Source: a bacterium
Lineage (GTDB): Bacteria > Patescibacteria > Dojkabacteria > JAKAPS01 > JAJZLI01
Assembly (NCBI GenBank): GCA_021816845.1
Contig: JAKAWT010000001.1
Location: 62,001 to 126,000 of the forward strand
Length of the DNA stretch: 64,000 bases
Direction of reading: 5' to 3'
Each line of letters opens with the position of its first letter. The stretch's first letter is position 1. Under the pieces are notes generated by a model that was not told where the DNA came from, did not search any database, and saw nothing but the letters and a program-made list of their open reading frames with translations. Below, piece after piece: positions 44,918-53,654 of this stretch. The position numbers were made by a program, and so were the translations under genes.

Positions 44918-46036
44918 ATGAATAAAAATATGAAAATAATGAAAAGAATGGCGTTAAGGATAACAAATATATTCTTAATATTATCTTTATCGTTATATGC
45001 TTTTTCAGCATTACCTTTCTTAGCTAATACAGATGCAGCATCTTTGACTCCATTAACTGATGTTATGTCTAATTCTGGAGGATATGGGACAGGTGGCCCT
45101 CAAACAGTTTCAACTGCGAATGTATCTCACTCTTTTTCGTATACAACCCCAACTGCATATACAACCTCAAGTACTATTGATATATATATACAAACAGCAT
45201 CATCAATAGGTGGAGGTGAAGCAGCTACTGCTTTCTCTTCTGTAGCTGCAACTACCTCTACTGTAACAGTAAATGGTACTGCTGCAACTGCAGTGACTCT
45301 AACAAATGGGGTATCAGATTCTAATTTTGCTGGATACACATTTACTGAAGTTGCAATTACTGTACCTGTAGCTATATCATCTGGTGCAACTGTTACAATA
45401 AATGGTATTACTGCAACTAACCCTTCTACTGCTTCATCATCAACAAATCAGTATGTTATTGATATCCAAGACTCAAATGGTAATGACGGATATATGGCTG
45501 TACCTATAGTCACTAATGCATCAGTTGCCGTAACAGGAAGAGTTACCCCTTCTATAAATTTTAGCCTATCATCAAATACAACATCATTTGGGGTAATGCA
45601 ACTTGGAGTAGTTAACACATCGTCACCTGCAACAACATTGACCGTTTCAACAAATGCTCAATCTGGTGCAGTTGTATATGTATATGATCATGGTAATGGA
45701 ACATCTGGAGGTTTATATAACTCTATAGCAAATCATCTTATCCCATCATCTAGTACAACTTTAGCTGGAGGAACTGAAGGATATGGTATTAATGCTGCAA
45801 CTACTTCAACCAGTGGTACTGGAGGAGTTATAGGTACAATGTCTGTATCATCACCATATAATGGGACAGGAGATGCAGTTGGAGCTTTAGCTTTATCATC
45901 TACAACTCTAGCCACTGGTACAGCTCCCATGTACGGAGTTACTATACAAGTAAACTATCTTGCAGCTATCAGCGTCACTACCCCTGCTGGTATATACAAT
46001 GATGATGTAACCTACGTAGCTACTGGAAAATTCTAA
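44918..46036 (+). CDS. secreted beta-rich surface protein, WxL-like C-terminal domain
   Basis: 372 residues: signal peptide (to about ...ANTDAA, ~39), a T/S/A-rich N-terminal beta domain (TPLTDVMSNSGGYG... to IDIQDSNGNDGYMAV), and a C-terminal domain of ~160 residues from TPSINFSLSSNTTSFGV to the end. That domain contains EGYGIN, SPYNGTGDAVGAL and VNYLAAISVTTPAGIY, and ends TYVATGKF. Its layout (xxFG near the start, G-x-Y then a final aromatic strand) recalls the WxL domain of Gram-positive surface proteins, without the W-x-L itself. First of four such proteins. Confidence 0.72.
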   Translation: MNKNMKIMKRMALRITNIFLILSLSLYAFSALPFLANTDAASLTPLTDVMSNSGGYGTGGPQTVSTANVSHSFSYTTPTAYTTSSTIDIYIQTASSIGGGEAATAFSSVAATTSTVTVNGTAATAVTLTNGVSDSNFAGYTFTEVAITVPVAISSGATVTINGITATNPSTASSSTNQYVIDIQDSNGNDGYMAVPIVTNASVAVTGRVTPSINFSLSSNTTSFGVMQLGVVNTSSPATTLTVSTNAQSGAVVYVYDHGNGTSGGLYNSIANHLIPSSSTTLAGGTEGYGINAATTSTSGTGGVIGTMSVSSPYNGTGDAVGALALSSTTLATGTAPMYGVTIQVNYLAAISVTTPAGIYNDDVTYVATGKF

Positions 46037-46061
46037 AATATAGATAGTATTTGGGTAATTA

Positions 46062-47063
46062 ATGAAAAATTTTATAGTCTCTAAAAAAACATATATTGTT
46101 TTTGTAACAGTTTTAATAATATTATTACTCTCCCCTATTAATTCTTTTGCACAGCAACCAAACAGCACATCTACATTTTCTGGTGCTTTAAACTCCTCAA
46201 CAAAATCTCATGAAGGAGCTACAACAAGTGGTATTACAGTATCACCTCTTCTAACGACAATATTTCTGAATAAAACAGAGAACTCTACCCAATATATAAC
46301 TTTATTTAATAACAACTCAACCCCAATAACTGTCAGTTTAGCATTCTCCAATTTTATATCAAAAAACCAATTTGGAGCACCTGAATTTTTAGGTTTTTCA
46401 AAAGGACAAATACAGGATACAAATTTATTAATACAATCTCCTACTTCTATAACGCTTCCACCTTTAAAAACAATAAAAGTACCGTTAACAATTCTCACAA
46501 ATAATAATACTCAACCAGGAGAATACTTCATTGGAGCTTTTGCTGTCATTAAAGGAAATACTATTAGATCAGCACCGGTATCTATAGCTACAAATTCTGC
46601 TATAGGATCATTATTTTTAATTAGAATTAATGGAAAAGTTTCTGAGACAGGATATATACAATCTTTTTCTGCAACAAAAAGTTTGTTTACTGGTGGGGCT
46701 GTAAACTTTCAGGCAATATTTAAAGACACAGGGAACGTAGACCTTATACCTCAAGGAGTAATTGATATATATAATATGTTTGGGAAGAGAGTAGCAAGTA
46801 TTACATTTAACCAAAATAGAGCTATAGTCCTACCTGTTGGTGTGAATAGTAGAATATATAATTCTTCATGGAATCCTGAATCTTTGGCTTTTGGAGAATT
46901 CACAGCAAAATTATTTTTAACATATGGAACAACTACAGTAACAACCATATATCAATCTACAAATTTTTGGATAATACCTTTATGGCTTGAAATACTTGCA
47001 ATAATAATAGTTATACTTATAGTTACATGGATAGTAAGGTTACGCTTAAAATTAAGGACATAA
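46062..47063 (+). CDS. DUF916-like membrane-anchored surface protein
   Basis: 333 residues: signal peptide (to FAQQ, ~30), an Ig-like domain beginning GITVSPLLTTIFLNKTEN (similar to the peptidoglycan-binding DUF916 domain), a second beta domain (ATKSLFTGGAVNFQAIFKDTGNVDLIPQG), and one C-terminal transmembrane helix (~307-326) with basic tail RLRLKLRT. Orientation: outside domain, short cytoplasmic tail. It lies 25 nt after the first WxL-like gene, the same pairing as DUF916 with WxL in Firmicutes. Confidence 0.72.
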   Translation: MKNFIVSKKTYIVFVTVLIILLLSPINSFAQQPNSTSTFSGALNSSTKSHEGATTSGITVSPLLTTIFLNKTENSTQYITLFNNNSTPITVSLAFSNFISKNQFGAPEFLGFSKGQIQDTNLLIQSPTSITLPPLKTIKVPLTILTNNNTQPGEYFIGAFAVIKGNTIRSAPVSIATNSAIGSLFLIRINGKVSETGYIQSFSATKSLFTGGAVNFQAIFKDTGNVDLIPQGVIDIYNMFGKRVASITFNQNRAIVLPVGVNSRIYNSSWNPESLAFGEFTAKLFLTYGTTTVTTIYQSTNFWIIPLWLEILAIIIVILIVTWIVRLRLKLRT

Positions 47064-47968
47064 TACCTAGACACCTAGTGTCTGAACACATTATCTTAAC
47101 AAATAAAAGTTTAAGTAACTTAATTAGTTATATTGTATCTTTAGTATTTTTATTCATATCTTTGTTTATCTTGATAATAAACATTTCTTCCTCAGTGTAT
47201 GCCCAGAATTTTTCACAACCATTTACCCAAAGTGCAGGTAAACAAACTGTAAATATTCACGCTTATGCCCCACTACTAGATAACTGGGCATATATAATAT
47301 CCAGTCAGGGGAAAATATATATTAGACAAGAAAATACGATATATATGAATGAAAAGATTCCTGTATATGTACAAACATTTGGAACAAATAAAACACCACT
47401 CCGTGATCAAACAATTTTTCTGTCATCACCTGATACGAAATATGGTCTACATATAATCGAGCCTAAAATCCCAACAAATGTTAAAGGATTAACAATCGGC
47501 TATATAACATCAACATACAATCAACCTATTATGTACACAATCATAGCAACTGACACGACATATGCAGAAGCCCCAGTAGTATTTAAAAACATGCTTCAAG
47601 TACAATACTATCCATCAAGAAACTATAAGCCTCCATTCTTTACAAATATTCTTAATTCCTTAGGAAATTTATTCTCATCAACAACAAATATCTTAGATAT
47701 ATTTAGTATTGTCATTGCAATTATCACATTTTTAATAGTGGAAAGAAAATTGCTAATATCAAAAATATCTATAACAATACAAAATCAATATAGAGTTTTA
47801 TTTGGTATGCTAAGGATCTTAGTGATACCATATATTATATCAATTTTTGCGTTATACAACCAACACTCATTAATTAATTATATATCTATTGCACTCCTTG
47901 TACTGGTTAGTGTACATTTTATATTAGTATATATAAAAAATCTGAAGGAAGCAGTCTCTAAATCTTAG
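47027..47968 (+). CDS. membrane protein with external domain and C-terminal helices
   Basis: 313 residues, overlapping the previous gene by 37 nt. One hydrophobic segment (~33-58), an external beta-rich region (VNIHAYAPLLDNWAYIISSQG, IPVYVQTFGTNKTPLRDQ) and a C-terminal cluster of about three more helices (~215-300). No family recognised; the context suggests a membrane component of the surface complex. The exact start may be further downstream. Confidence 0.55.
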   Translation: MDSKVTLKIKDIIPRHLVSEHIILTNKSLSNLISYIVSLVFLFISLFILIINISSSVYAQNFSQPFTQSAGKQTVNIHAYAPLLDNWAYIISSQGKIYIRQENTIYMNEKIPVYVQTFGTNKTPLRDQTIFLSSPDTKYGLHIIEPKIPTNVKGLTIGYITSTYNQPIMYTIIATDTTYAEAPVVFKNMLQVQYYPSRNYKPPFFTNILNSLGNLFSSTTNILDIFSIVIAIITFLIVERKLLISKISITIQNQYRVLFGMLRILVIPYIISIFALYNQHSLINYISIALLVLVSVHFILVYIKNLKEAVSKS

Positions 47969-48016
47969 GATACAGATTTTAGAGATTGTATTGCTTGATA
48001 ATATAAAGATATAAAT

Positions 48017-48976
48017 ATGAACACTTTAACTAAGGATAACCTTAACAAAATTAAAAAAAGTGTGTTAGTTTTGGTACTTATATTATTAGTATTGTCTACA
48101 GGTATTTTATATTCTGTAAATGCAGCAACACTGACTCCAATATCAGATACTATGTCAAACCAAACAGTATCAGTGTCATCAGCAAATAATTTCTCATTTG
48201 ATGCAGTATCTGGTATTCCAGCTTCAGGAACAGTGACCATAACATTTCCATCAGGGTTTACTTCTGTAGCAGTGACTTCAGCAACATCATCTATGTCAGG
48301 TGCAACATTTTCAGTTACTGGTAATGTTGTAACAGTAACAAACGGTACTACTGCTGTAACAGCCGGAACTACAGTAACGATATCTAATATAACAGCCATA
48401 AATCCTAGTACAGCATCATCTACATCTACTCAATATATTATTACAATATCTGATTCAGGAGGTGACAACGCATCAATTGCTGTTGCCATAGTAACAAGCT
48501 CTCAAGTAACTATATCTGCAACAGTAAATCCTACAATAACTTTTTCAATCTCGTCCAATAGTATAAGTTTTGGTGTGTTAACTGCAACCACAGTTTCATC
48601 TCAAACTAATACATTAACACTTTCAACTAATGCTTCTAAAGGGGCTAATATCACAGTCTATGACCTTAATGCTGGACTATTACAAAATGTCTCATCTGGA
48701 CACTTAATTGCATCTTCTACAGCAACCCTATCTGCAGGAACAGAAGGGTATGGTATTAATGGATCTGGGGCGGGAGGATTAACAGTTGTATCTCCGTATA
48801 ATGGCACAGGTGATGCGGTTGGAGCATTGGTAAAGACAGCGCAAAATTTAGCATCCATATCTGTACCAGTATCAGGAGGGACAGTAACTGTAAATTATTT
48901 GGCTGCAATATCTGCCGTAACCCCAGCAGGAACATATGCTGATACAATAACATATATAGCTACAGGGAATTTTTAG
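48017..48976 (+). CDS. secreted beta-rich surface protein, WxL-like C-terminal domain
   Basis: 319 residues: signal peptide (to SVNA, ~35), N-terminal domain LTPISDTMSNQTVS... (~36-165), and C-terminal domain from NPTITFSISSNSISFGV with EGYGIN, SPYNGTGDAVGAL and TPAGTYADTITY, ending ATGNF. The N-terminal domain is almost identical to that of the 53648 gene, including at the DNA level. No LPXTG signal or C-terminal transmembrane helix, so attachment must be non-covalent or through partners. Confidence 0.72.
   Translation: MNTLTKDNLNKIKKSVLVLVLILLVLSTGILYSVNAATLTPISDTMSNQTVSVSSANNFSFDAVSGIPASGTVTITFPSGFTSVAVTSATSSMSGATFSVTGNVVTVTNGTTAVTAGTTVTISNITAINPSTASSTSTQYIITISDSGGDNASIAVAIVTSSQVTISATVNPTITFSISSNSISFGVLTATTVSSQTNTLTLSTNASKGANITVYDLNAGLLQNVSSGHLIASSTATLSAGTEGYGINGSGAGGLTVVSPYNGTGDAVGALVKTAQNLASISVPVSGGTVTVNYLAAISAVTPAGTYADTITYIATGNF
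48141..48397. repeat. 257-bp duplicated segment, copy 1
   Basis: Aligned without gaps to 53760-54016 (copy 2); by direct comparison I count 12 mismatches in 257 positions, about 95% identity. Flanking sequence diverges quickly. It encodes the N-terminal domain of two surface proteins. Confidence 0.9.
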
Positions 48977-49050
48977 AAATTTACTTTATAAGAATCATCT
49001 AGATATATTTAATATTAAACTCTATTCTGCTATTATTTATATATTAAAGT

Positions 49051-50472
49051 ATGAAAAAATATATATTCCTCTTTATATTTTGTTTTATAATATTATTTGT
49101 ACCAAAGATACTGGTGCCTGAAACCGTTCTTGCCCAAAATTATGTATCTACAGACTATATTTTATCAGATCCAGTTTTTGGAGAATCAGGTCCTTATGTA
49201 TCATCTCCATCATTTAAAGAGAGAAGTGCTCTTGGACAAACAGCTACAGGTATATCACAAAGTACCAATTTTATTTTAAAATCAGGATTTGAATATTATT
49301 CTGGACAATCTGTTCCATCAATTACAATGTCACTAAATACCAATTTGATTAACTTCAATACTGTAGCTCCAAATACAATAGTCAAATCTCCAACAAATTC
49401 AATCATTACAATATCATCCAATGCAGAATCTGGATATAACCTTTATATAGAGCAAAATAATAATCTTACAAACCAACAAGGGGATACTATACCTCAAGTT
49501 TCAAATGGAGCAACTACAACTACTGCAGCACCATGGACATCGGCATCATATTATGGTTTAGGATATAACTGTTCTTCAGCGAATACGTATGAACAAGCAG
49601 TTCTTGTAAATTCTCCAATTGGATTCTGGTCACTAGGAGAAACAACAGGTACTACAGCATACGATTTATCTGGAAACGGGAACAATGGAACATATACAGG
49701 AGGATATACTCAAGGAGCCCCTGGCCCTATATCTAATTCTAATTTGGGAAATTCTACACTATTTAATGGATCTAATTCATATGTATCACTCCCAAATGTA
49801 ATACAACCATATACAATAATTACTATATCCTTATGGTTTAAAACAACATCTGATGGAATAATATTAGGATATCAAAATGCTACGGTAGGATCGGCTCAAA
49901 ATGATTATGTACCAATTATATACATAGGAACTGATGGTAAATTAAGAGCTGAATTATGGAATGGTTTAGTTGATCCTATAACTACAACTAATACTGTCAA
50001 TGATGGTAGATGGCATAATATTACTCTGGTTGCAAACTCCACTACTCAAAGTTTATATTTTGACAATTCTCTTGTAGGTACATTATCTGGAACAATAACT
50101 AATTTAACTATGACTTATAATCAGTTAGGTACTGGGTACGGATCAAGTTGGCCATCAACAAATGGATCATGGTTTTACTTTAAAGGAGGTATCTCTAACG
50201 TATCTATATATACATCTGCCTTATCATCTTCTCAAATACAAACCCTTTTTAATGATGGTATAAATTCTACTCAAGCGTTTTGTTCTCCCGATTTTATAAA
50301 TACAAATTATTATAGACAACTATCATCTACAACAAATACTGAATTTGCATCATATTCCTCTATAGCAACAAACCAAACAATAACTGTTGGTTATGCAGTT
50401 AATGTATCAAACATTCAAGCATCAGGAATATATACAAACAATATTATATATACATTAACAGGAAATTACTAA
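49051..50472 (+). CDS. secreted surface protein with LamG-like domain
   Basis: 473 residues: signal peptide (to VLAQ, ~30), a DPVFGESGPYVSSPSF segment, an xxFxTVAPN...SSNAESGYNLYI domain, a central concanavalin/LamG-like domain (~185-400: PIGFWSLGETTGTTAYDLSGNGNNG, ITISLWFKTTSDGIILGYQ, DGRWHNITLVANS), and a final segment ending IYTLTGNY. LamG domains bind glycans or proteins, so adhesion is plausible. It shares the C-terminal TGN-aromatic ending with its neighbours. Confidence 0.75.
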   Translation: MKKYIFLFIFCFIILFVPKILVPETVLAQNYVSTDYILSDPVFGESGPYVSSPSFKERSALGQTATGISQSTNFILKSGFEYYSGQSVPSITMSLNTNLINFNTVAPNTIVKSPTNSIITISSNAESGYNLYIEQNNNLTNQQGDTIPQVSNGATTTTAAPWTSASYYGLGYNCSSANTYEQAVLVNSPIGFWSLGETTGTTAYDLSGNGNNGTYTGGYTQGAPGPISNSNLGNSTLFNGSNSYVSLPNVIQPYTIITISLWFKTTSDGIILGYQNATVGSAQNDYVPIIYIGTDGKLRAELWNGLVDPITTTNTVNDGRWHNITLVANSTTQSLYFDNSLVGTLSGTITNLTMTYNQLGTGYGSSWPSTNGSWFYFKGGISNVSIYTSALSSSQIQTLFNDGINSTQAFCSPDFINTNYYRQLSSTTNTEFASYSSIATNQTITVGYAVNVSNIQASGIYTNNIIYTLTGNY

Positions 50473-50475
50473 ATT

Positions 50476-51390
50476 ATGCAATTAATCAAAAAATTTATAA
50501 TTTCAATTATAGTATTATCGTTTCCTCTTGTATCCTCAATAAATACCTTCGCAATCTCGCCACAGGAAAGTATAAGAGTTACCCCTGCTTATATATCTCT
50601 AACTGAAAAATCCGGATCAAGTGCGTATGAGAATCTATCAATATTCAATAATTCCAACACTACTTTAAATCTTAATATATATACACGAGGTATACAGTAT
50701 GATCATAAAAAATTGATACTTATAAATTCTATATTACAATCTAATATTGAAAATTGGATTTCTATAAAAACTACAAAAATAAGTGTACAACCACATAAAA
50801 CACAGAATGTGCCAGTATATATTAATGTACCAAAAAATGAGAAATATGGTTCATACAATGGTGGAATAGTTATTTCAAATATACCACAATCAAAAGTAGG
50901 AAATTCTACAATATTCGGAAGAATAATTGTGAACGTTTTTGTGAATATAAGAGGAAAAAATAAAGGATACTCAAATATAAATATATCAAATTTAAATCAC
51001 CCTTCTTTAGTATTTCAAAATTCAGCAATATTAAATTTAGAAACTTATAATCCTGGCCCGTATAATAATGCATATAAAACTAATATTTACACATCATCAA
51101 TATTCGGTTTATCAAATACTAATATTGGTAGAATAGGATTAGAAAATATACTTGTAGGGCAAAAAAGATACAATACTGTAGATTTAAAAAATTTAAAAAT
51201 AGGTATAAATTATGTACAGATACAGCTTTCAAATATAGGTAATAATACTAAATCAAATGTGAATTTTACTATTTTCTATATACCATTCTATACGATATAT
51301 ATTCTAATACTTATATTAATAGTAATATTTATGTACCATCTATATAGATTAAGAAAAATACAAAGAAAATTAAAAAACCGTAAGCAATAA
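50476..51390 (+). CDS. DUF916-like membrane-anchored surface protein
   Basis: 304 residues: signal peptide (to TFA, ~26), RVTPAYISLTEKSGSSAYENLSIFNNS as the start of a DUF916-like Ig domain, KYGSYNGGIVI in its second half, a further beta domain, and a C-terminal transmembrane helix (~273-291) with a basic tail RLRKIQRKLKNRKQ. It starts 3 nt after the LamG gene stop. Second of three proteins of this type. Confidence 0.7.
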   Translation: MQLIKKFIISIIVLSFPLVSSINTFAISPQESIRVTPAYISLTEKSGSSAYENLSIFNNSNTTLNLNIYTRGIQYDHKKLILINSILQSNIENWISIKTTKISVQPHKTQNVPVYINVPKNEKYGSYNGGIVISNIPQSKVGNSTIFGRIIVNVFVNIRGKNKGYSNINISNLNHPSLVFQNSAILNLETYNPGPYNNAYKTNIYTSSIFGLSNTNIGRIGLENILVGQKRYNTVDLKNLKIGINYVQIQLSNIGNNTKSNVNFTIFYIPFYTIYILILILIVIFMYHLYRLRKIQRKLKNRKQ

Positions 51391-51430
51391 TCATTATTAA
51401 ATTCTGTAATAGTTGATTGATTAAAATTTC

Positions 51431-51463
51431 ATGGTAAAAAATACTAAATATACCATTTTTTTT
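51431..51463 (+). terminator. weak intrinsic terminator after the 50476 gene
   Basis: ATGGTA (51431-51436) pairs with TACCAT (51451-51456), followed at once by a run of eight T. The stem is short and A+T-rich, so efficiency is doubtful. The rest of 51391-51580 shows no other structure. Confidence 0.35.
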
Positions 51464-51580
51464 AAATCTCAACTTCCACTATATATGTTTTAGCTATTTT
51501 GAATTTTTTCATATAACTATTATTACATTAAACAACCTAGTTACTAAATACTAATATATCTATGTATTTAGATTTTATCG

Positions 51581-52582
51581 CTATTTAAAAATGTATATAC
51601 CATCTTTAATATCATATGACTTACCACATTTTTGACATACTAATTTTTTAGAATATAAATTCTTAAGATCTCCATGACATATTGGGCAGCACAAACTATC
51701 TTTAAAAATATCTTTAATATCTTTTGCTTTATCTAAAAAATTATTTTTTAAATTATCATCTTTTAAAAGATATAAAAATATGCTTGGACCAAAATATGTT
51801 TTAGAAAATATAATTCCAAATTTATTATCCAAAGATATTAATATGTTCGTATTAAATAGTTTTTTGAAATATTTTTGTCTGAAATTTGATGCTGAAAAAA
51901 CTTTCTTAACTATTAAGTGATTTTTTACTAGAGTTTTAATAATATATGAAGGTGAAAAATTTAAGAATATTTGATCATTTAAAAATCCTTGAGAATCATT
52001 TTTATGCGGAATGGAATAAATATCTTGTTTTCTAAAATCTTTATCTTTAAAATGTCTCATTCTTGATAACATATGATCCTTATTTGCAAATTCCAAAATA
52101 AAACTATTTGATATCACTCTTGATATTTCACTTATTGCAAGATCAGGATTTTCTATATGATGTAAAACCCTAACTAACATGCCTGAGGAGATTGATCCAT
52201 CTTTAAATGGCATGTTATATATGTCCCCACAAACTTTAAAAACATTTGAATCTAGATTATTTTTACCTTCTGCTTTTTTTAGATTAGAAAATGAGTAATC
52301 AAAAAGTATTGAATATGAATATTTATTCTGGTATAGATCAGTGAGCCTACCATACCCTCCACCTATATCTATAAATGACCTCGAGTTGTTGGGTTTAGAC
52401 TTAAATAGATTATTATCCTTTAATAATTTAGATAGTATATTCCTTTCAGATTGGTTTTCATATTCCCTATCTTTCCAATATTTCCTATAATCATATTCTA
52501 AATTTGAATCATAATCTTGGACTCGTATTTTTGTATTCAAACTTTTTTTATTAATACTTCTAGTATTGGTCATAGGGTTCAT
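51581..52582 (-). CDS. SAM-dependent methyltransferase with Trm112-like zinc tail
   Basis: 333 residues: class I methyltransferase with FIDIGGGYGRLTDLY (~67-81), the MPFKDGS post-motif and MLVRVLHHIENPDLAISEISRV, then a C-terminal zinc-ribbon CCPICHGDLKNL ... CQKCGKSYDIKDGIY of Trm112 type. Fusions of this kind usually act on small molecules, lipids or glycans. It is the only minus-strand gene inside the surface locus and may decorate a surface glycan, which is inference from location. Confidence 0.8.
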   Translation of the reverse strand: MNPMTNTRSINKKSLNTKIRVQDYDSNLEYDYRKYWKDREYENQSERNILSKLLKDNNLFKSKPNNSRSFIDIGGGYGRLTDLYQNKYSYSILFDYSFSNLKKAEGKNNLDSNVFKVCGDIYNMPFKDGSISSGMLVRVLHHIENPDLAISEISRVISNSFILEFANKDHMLSRMRHFKDKDFRKQDIYSIPHKNDSQGFLNDQIFLNFSPSYIIKTLVKNHLIVKKVFSASNFRQKYFKKLFNTNILISLDNKFGIIFSKTYFGPSIFLYLLKDDNLKNNFLDKAKDIKDIFKDSLCCPICHGDLKNLYSKKLVCQKCGKSYDIKDGIYIFK

Positions 52583-52653
52583 TTTACATTAAAAGTATAA
52601 TATTTTGTAGTCCCTATAAATATTATACTTTTATTATGTTAAACTATATAAAA

Positions 52654-52720
52654 TAGACTTGGATCCAGATCCAATGGATCAGAACTATTGGATCAAGATC
52701 CTCTAATCTAATCAAGTCTA
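52654..52720. promoter_or_regulatory. nested inverted repeats between divergent genes
   Basis: Outer arms TAGACTTG (52654-52661) and CAAGTCTA (52713-52720); inner arms GATCCAAT (52668-52675) and ATTGGATC (52687-52694). The segment also holds GATCAAGATCC (52691-52701), found again at 12792-12802 and 62512-62522. It ends 7 nt before the ATG of the 52728 gene and could form a cruciform or an mRNA hairpin masking the start. Confidence 0.5.
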
Positions 52721-52727
52721 GACTATT

Positions 52728-53654
52728 ATGAAAAATTTTATAAAATTAACTTTATTATTACTGCCAATACTAACAATATTTTTCGCTAGTAATATATACG
52801 CTAAAATTATTCCTGACAAAGGAATCACTCTATCACCTGTAATATCTAAGATAACATTAAATAAGGGAGAAACTTATAATGGTAAACTATATATAACATA
52901 TAATAATAACTCAAAAGTTAATGCAAATATTTTAGTTTATGCATTTAGACAATCAGGTGACACTGCACATCCGAAATTCTCAAACAAAATAAATAAACTT
53001 TCTGAATCAATTCATTGGATTAAGATTCAAAAAAATGTAACTTTGTATCCACATAAATCCATTGCAATTAACTATACAATAAATGTGGCAAATAATGCAT
53101 CTCCAGGTGGACATTTCTTATCAATAATAGTATCAATAACTAAATCAGGGAATGAAAAGATTGTCGAATCTGTAGGATCTCTACTTATTATTACTATAAA
53201 TGGAAAAATTATATCTTCTGGATATATACAAAATTTTGGAGCTACAAAAAAAATATTTTTAGAAAATCCAATAAATTTATATCTAGACTTTGCAAATACT
53301 GGGAATATACAACTATCACCATTTGGGTATATTACAATTTCAAATATATTTGGAAATACAATAAAAGTAATAGAAATAAATAAAAATCAATCTTTAGATT
53401 TACCAAAAAGTACGAGATTGTATACTACTAATTTTAATTTGAAAAATTTTATTAATCAGTTTGGGATATACCAGGCAACTTTGAATCTTACATATGGATA
53501 CCCAGGGCATTTCGTAAATACTCAAAGTTCTAGTACATTCTATTATTTTAATTATTTATACCTAATTATATTACTTCTTATCATAATTGTTATCATACTT
53601 TATATAATTAAAAGAAAACATAATAAAAAATTATTGTTTTTTAAAAAATGGTAA
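52728..53654 (+). CDS. DUF916-like membrane-anchored surface protein
   Basis: 308 residues: signal peptide (to IYA, ~25), GITLSPVISKITLNKGETYN at the start of a DUF916-like domain, ASPGGHFLSIIV, then a second beta domain (ATKKIFLENPINLYLDFANTGNIQLSPFG) clearly paralogous to that of the 46062 protein, and a C-terminal transmembrane helix (~274-296) with basic tail KRKHNKKLLFFKK. It overlaps the next gene by 7 nt, again pairing a DUF916-like with a WxL-like protein. Confidence 0.72.
   Translation: MKNFIKLTLLLLPILTIFFASNIYAKIIPDKGITLSPVISKITLNKGETYNGKLYITYNNNSKVNANILVYAFRQSGDTAHPKFSNKINKLSESIHWIKIQKNVTLYPHKSIAINYTINVANNASPGGHFLSIIVSITKSGNEKIVESVGSLLIITINGKIISSGYIQNFGATKKIFLENPINLYLDFANTGNIQLSPFGYITISNIFGNTIKVIEINKNQSLDLPKSTRLYTTNFNLKNFINQFGIYQATLNLTYGYPGHFVNTQSSSTFYYFNYLYLIILLLIIIVIILYIIKRKHNKKLLFFKKW

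Noticed and set aside
52654..52720. Insertion-sequence end or transposon terminal repeat
   Set aside because: The nested arms enclose only about 50 bp, no transposase lies nearby and no target-site duplication is visible.
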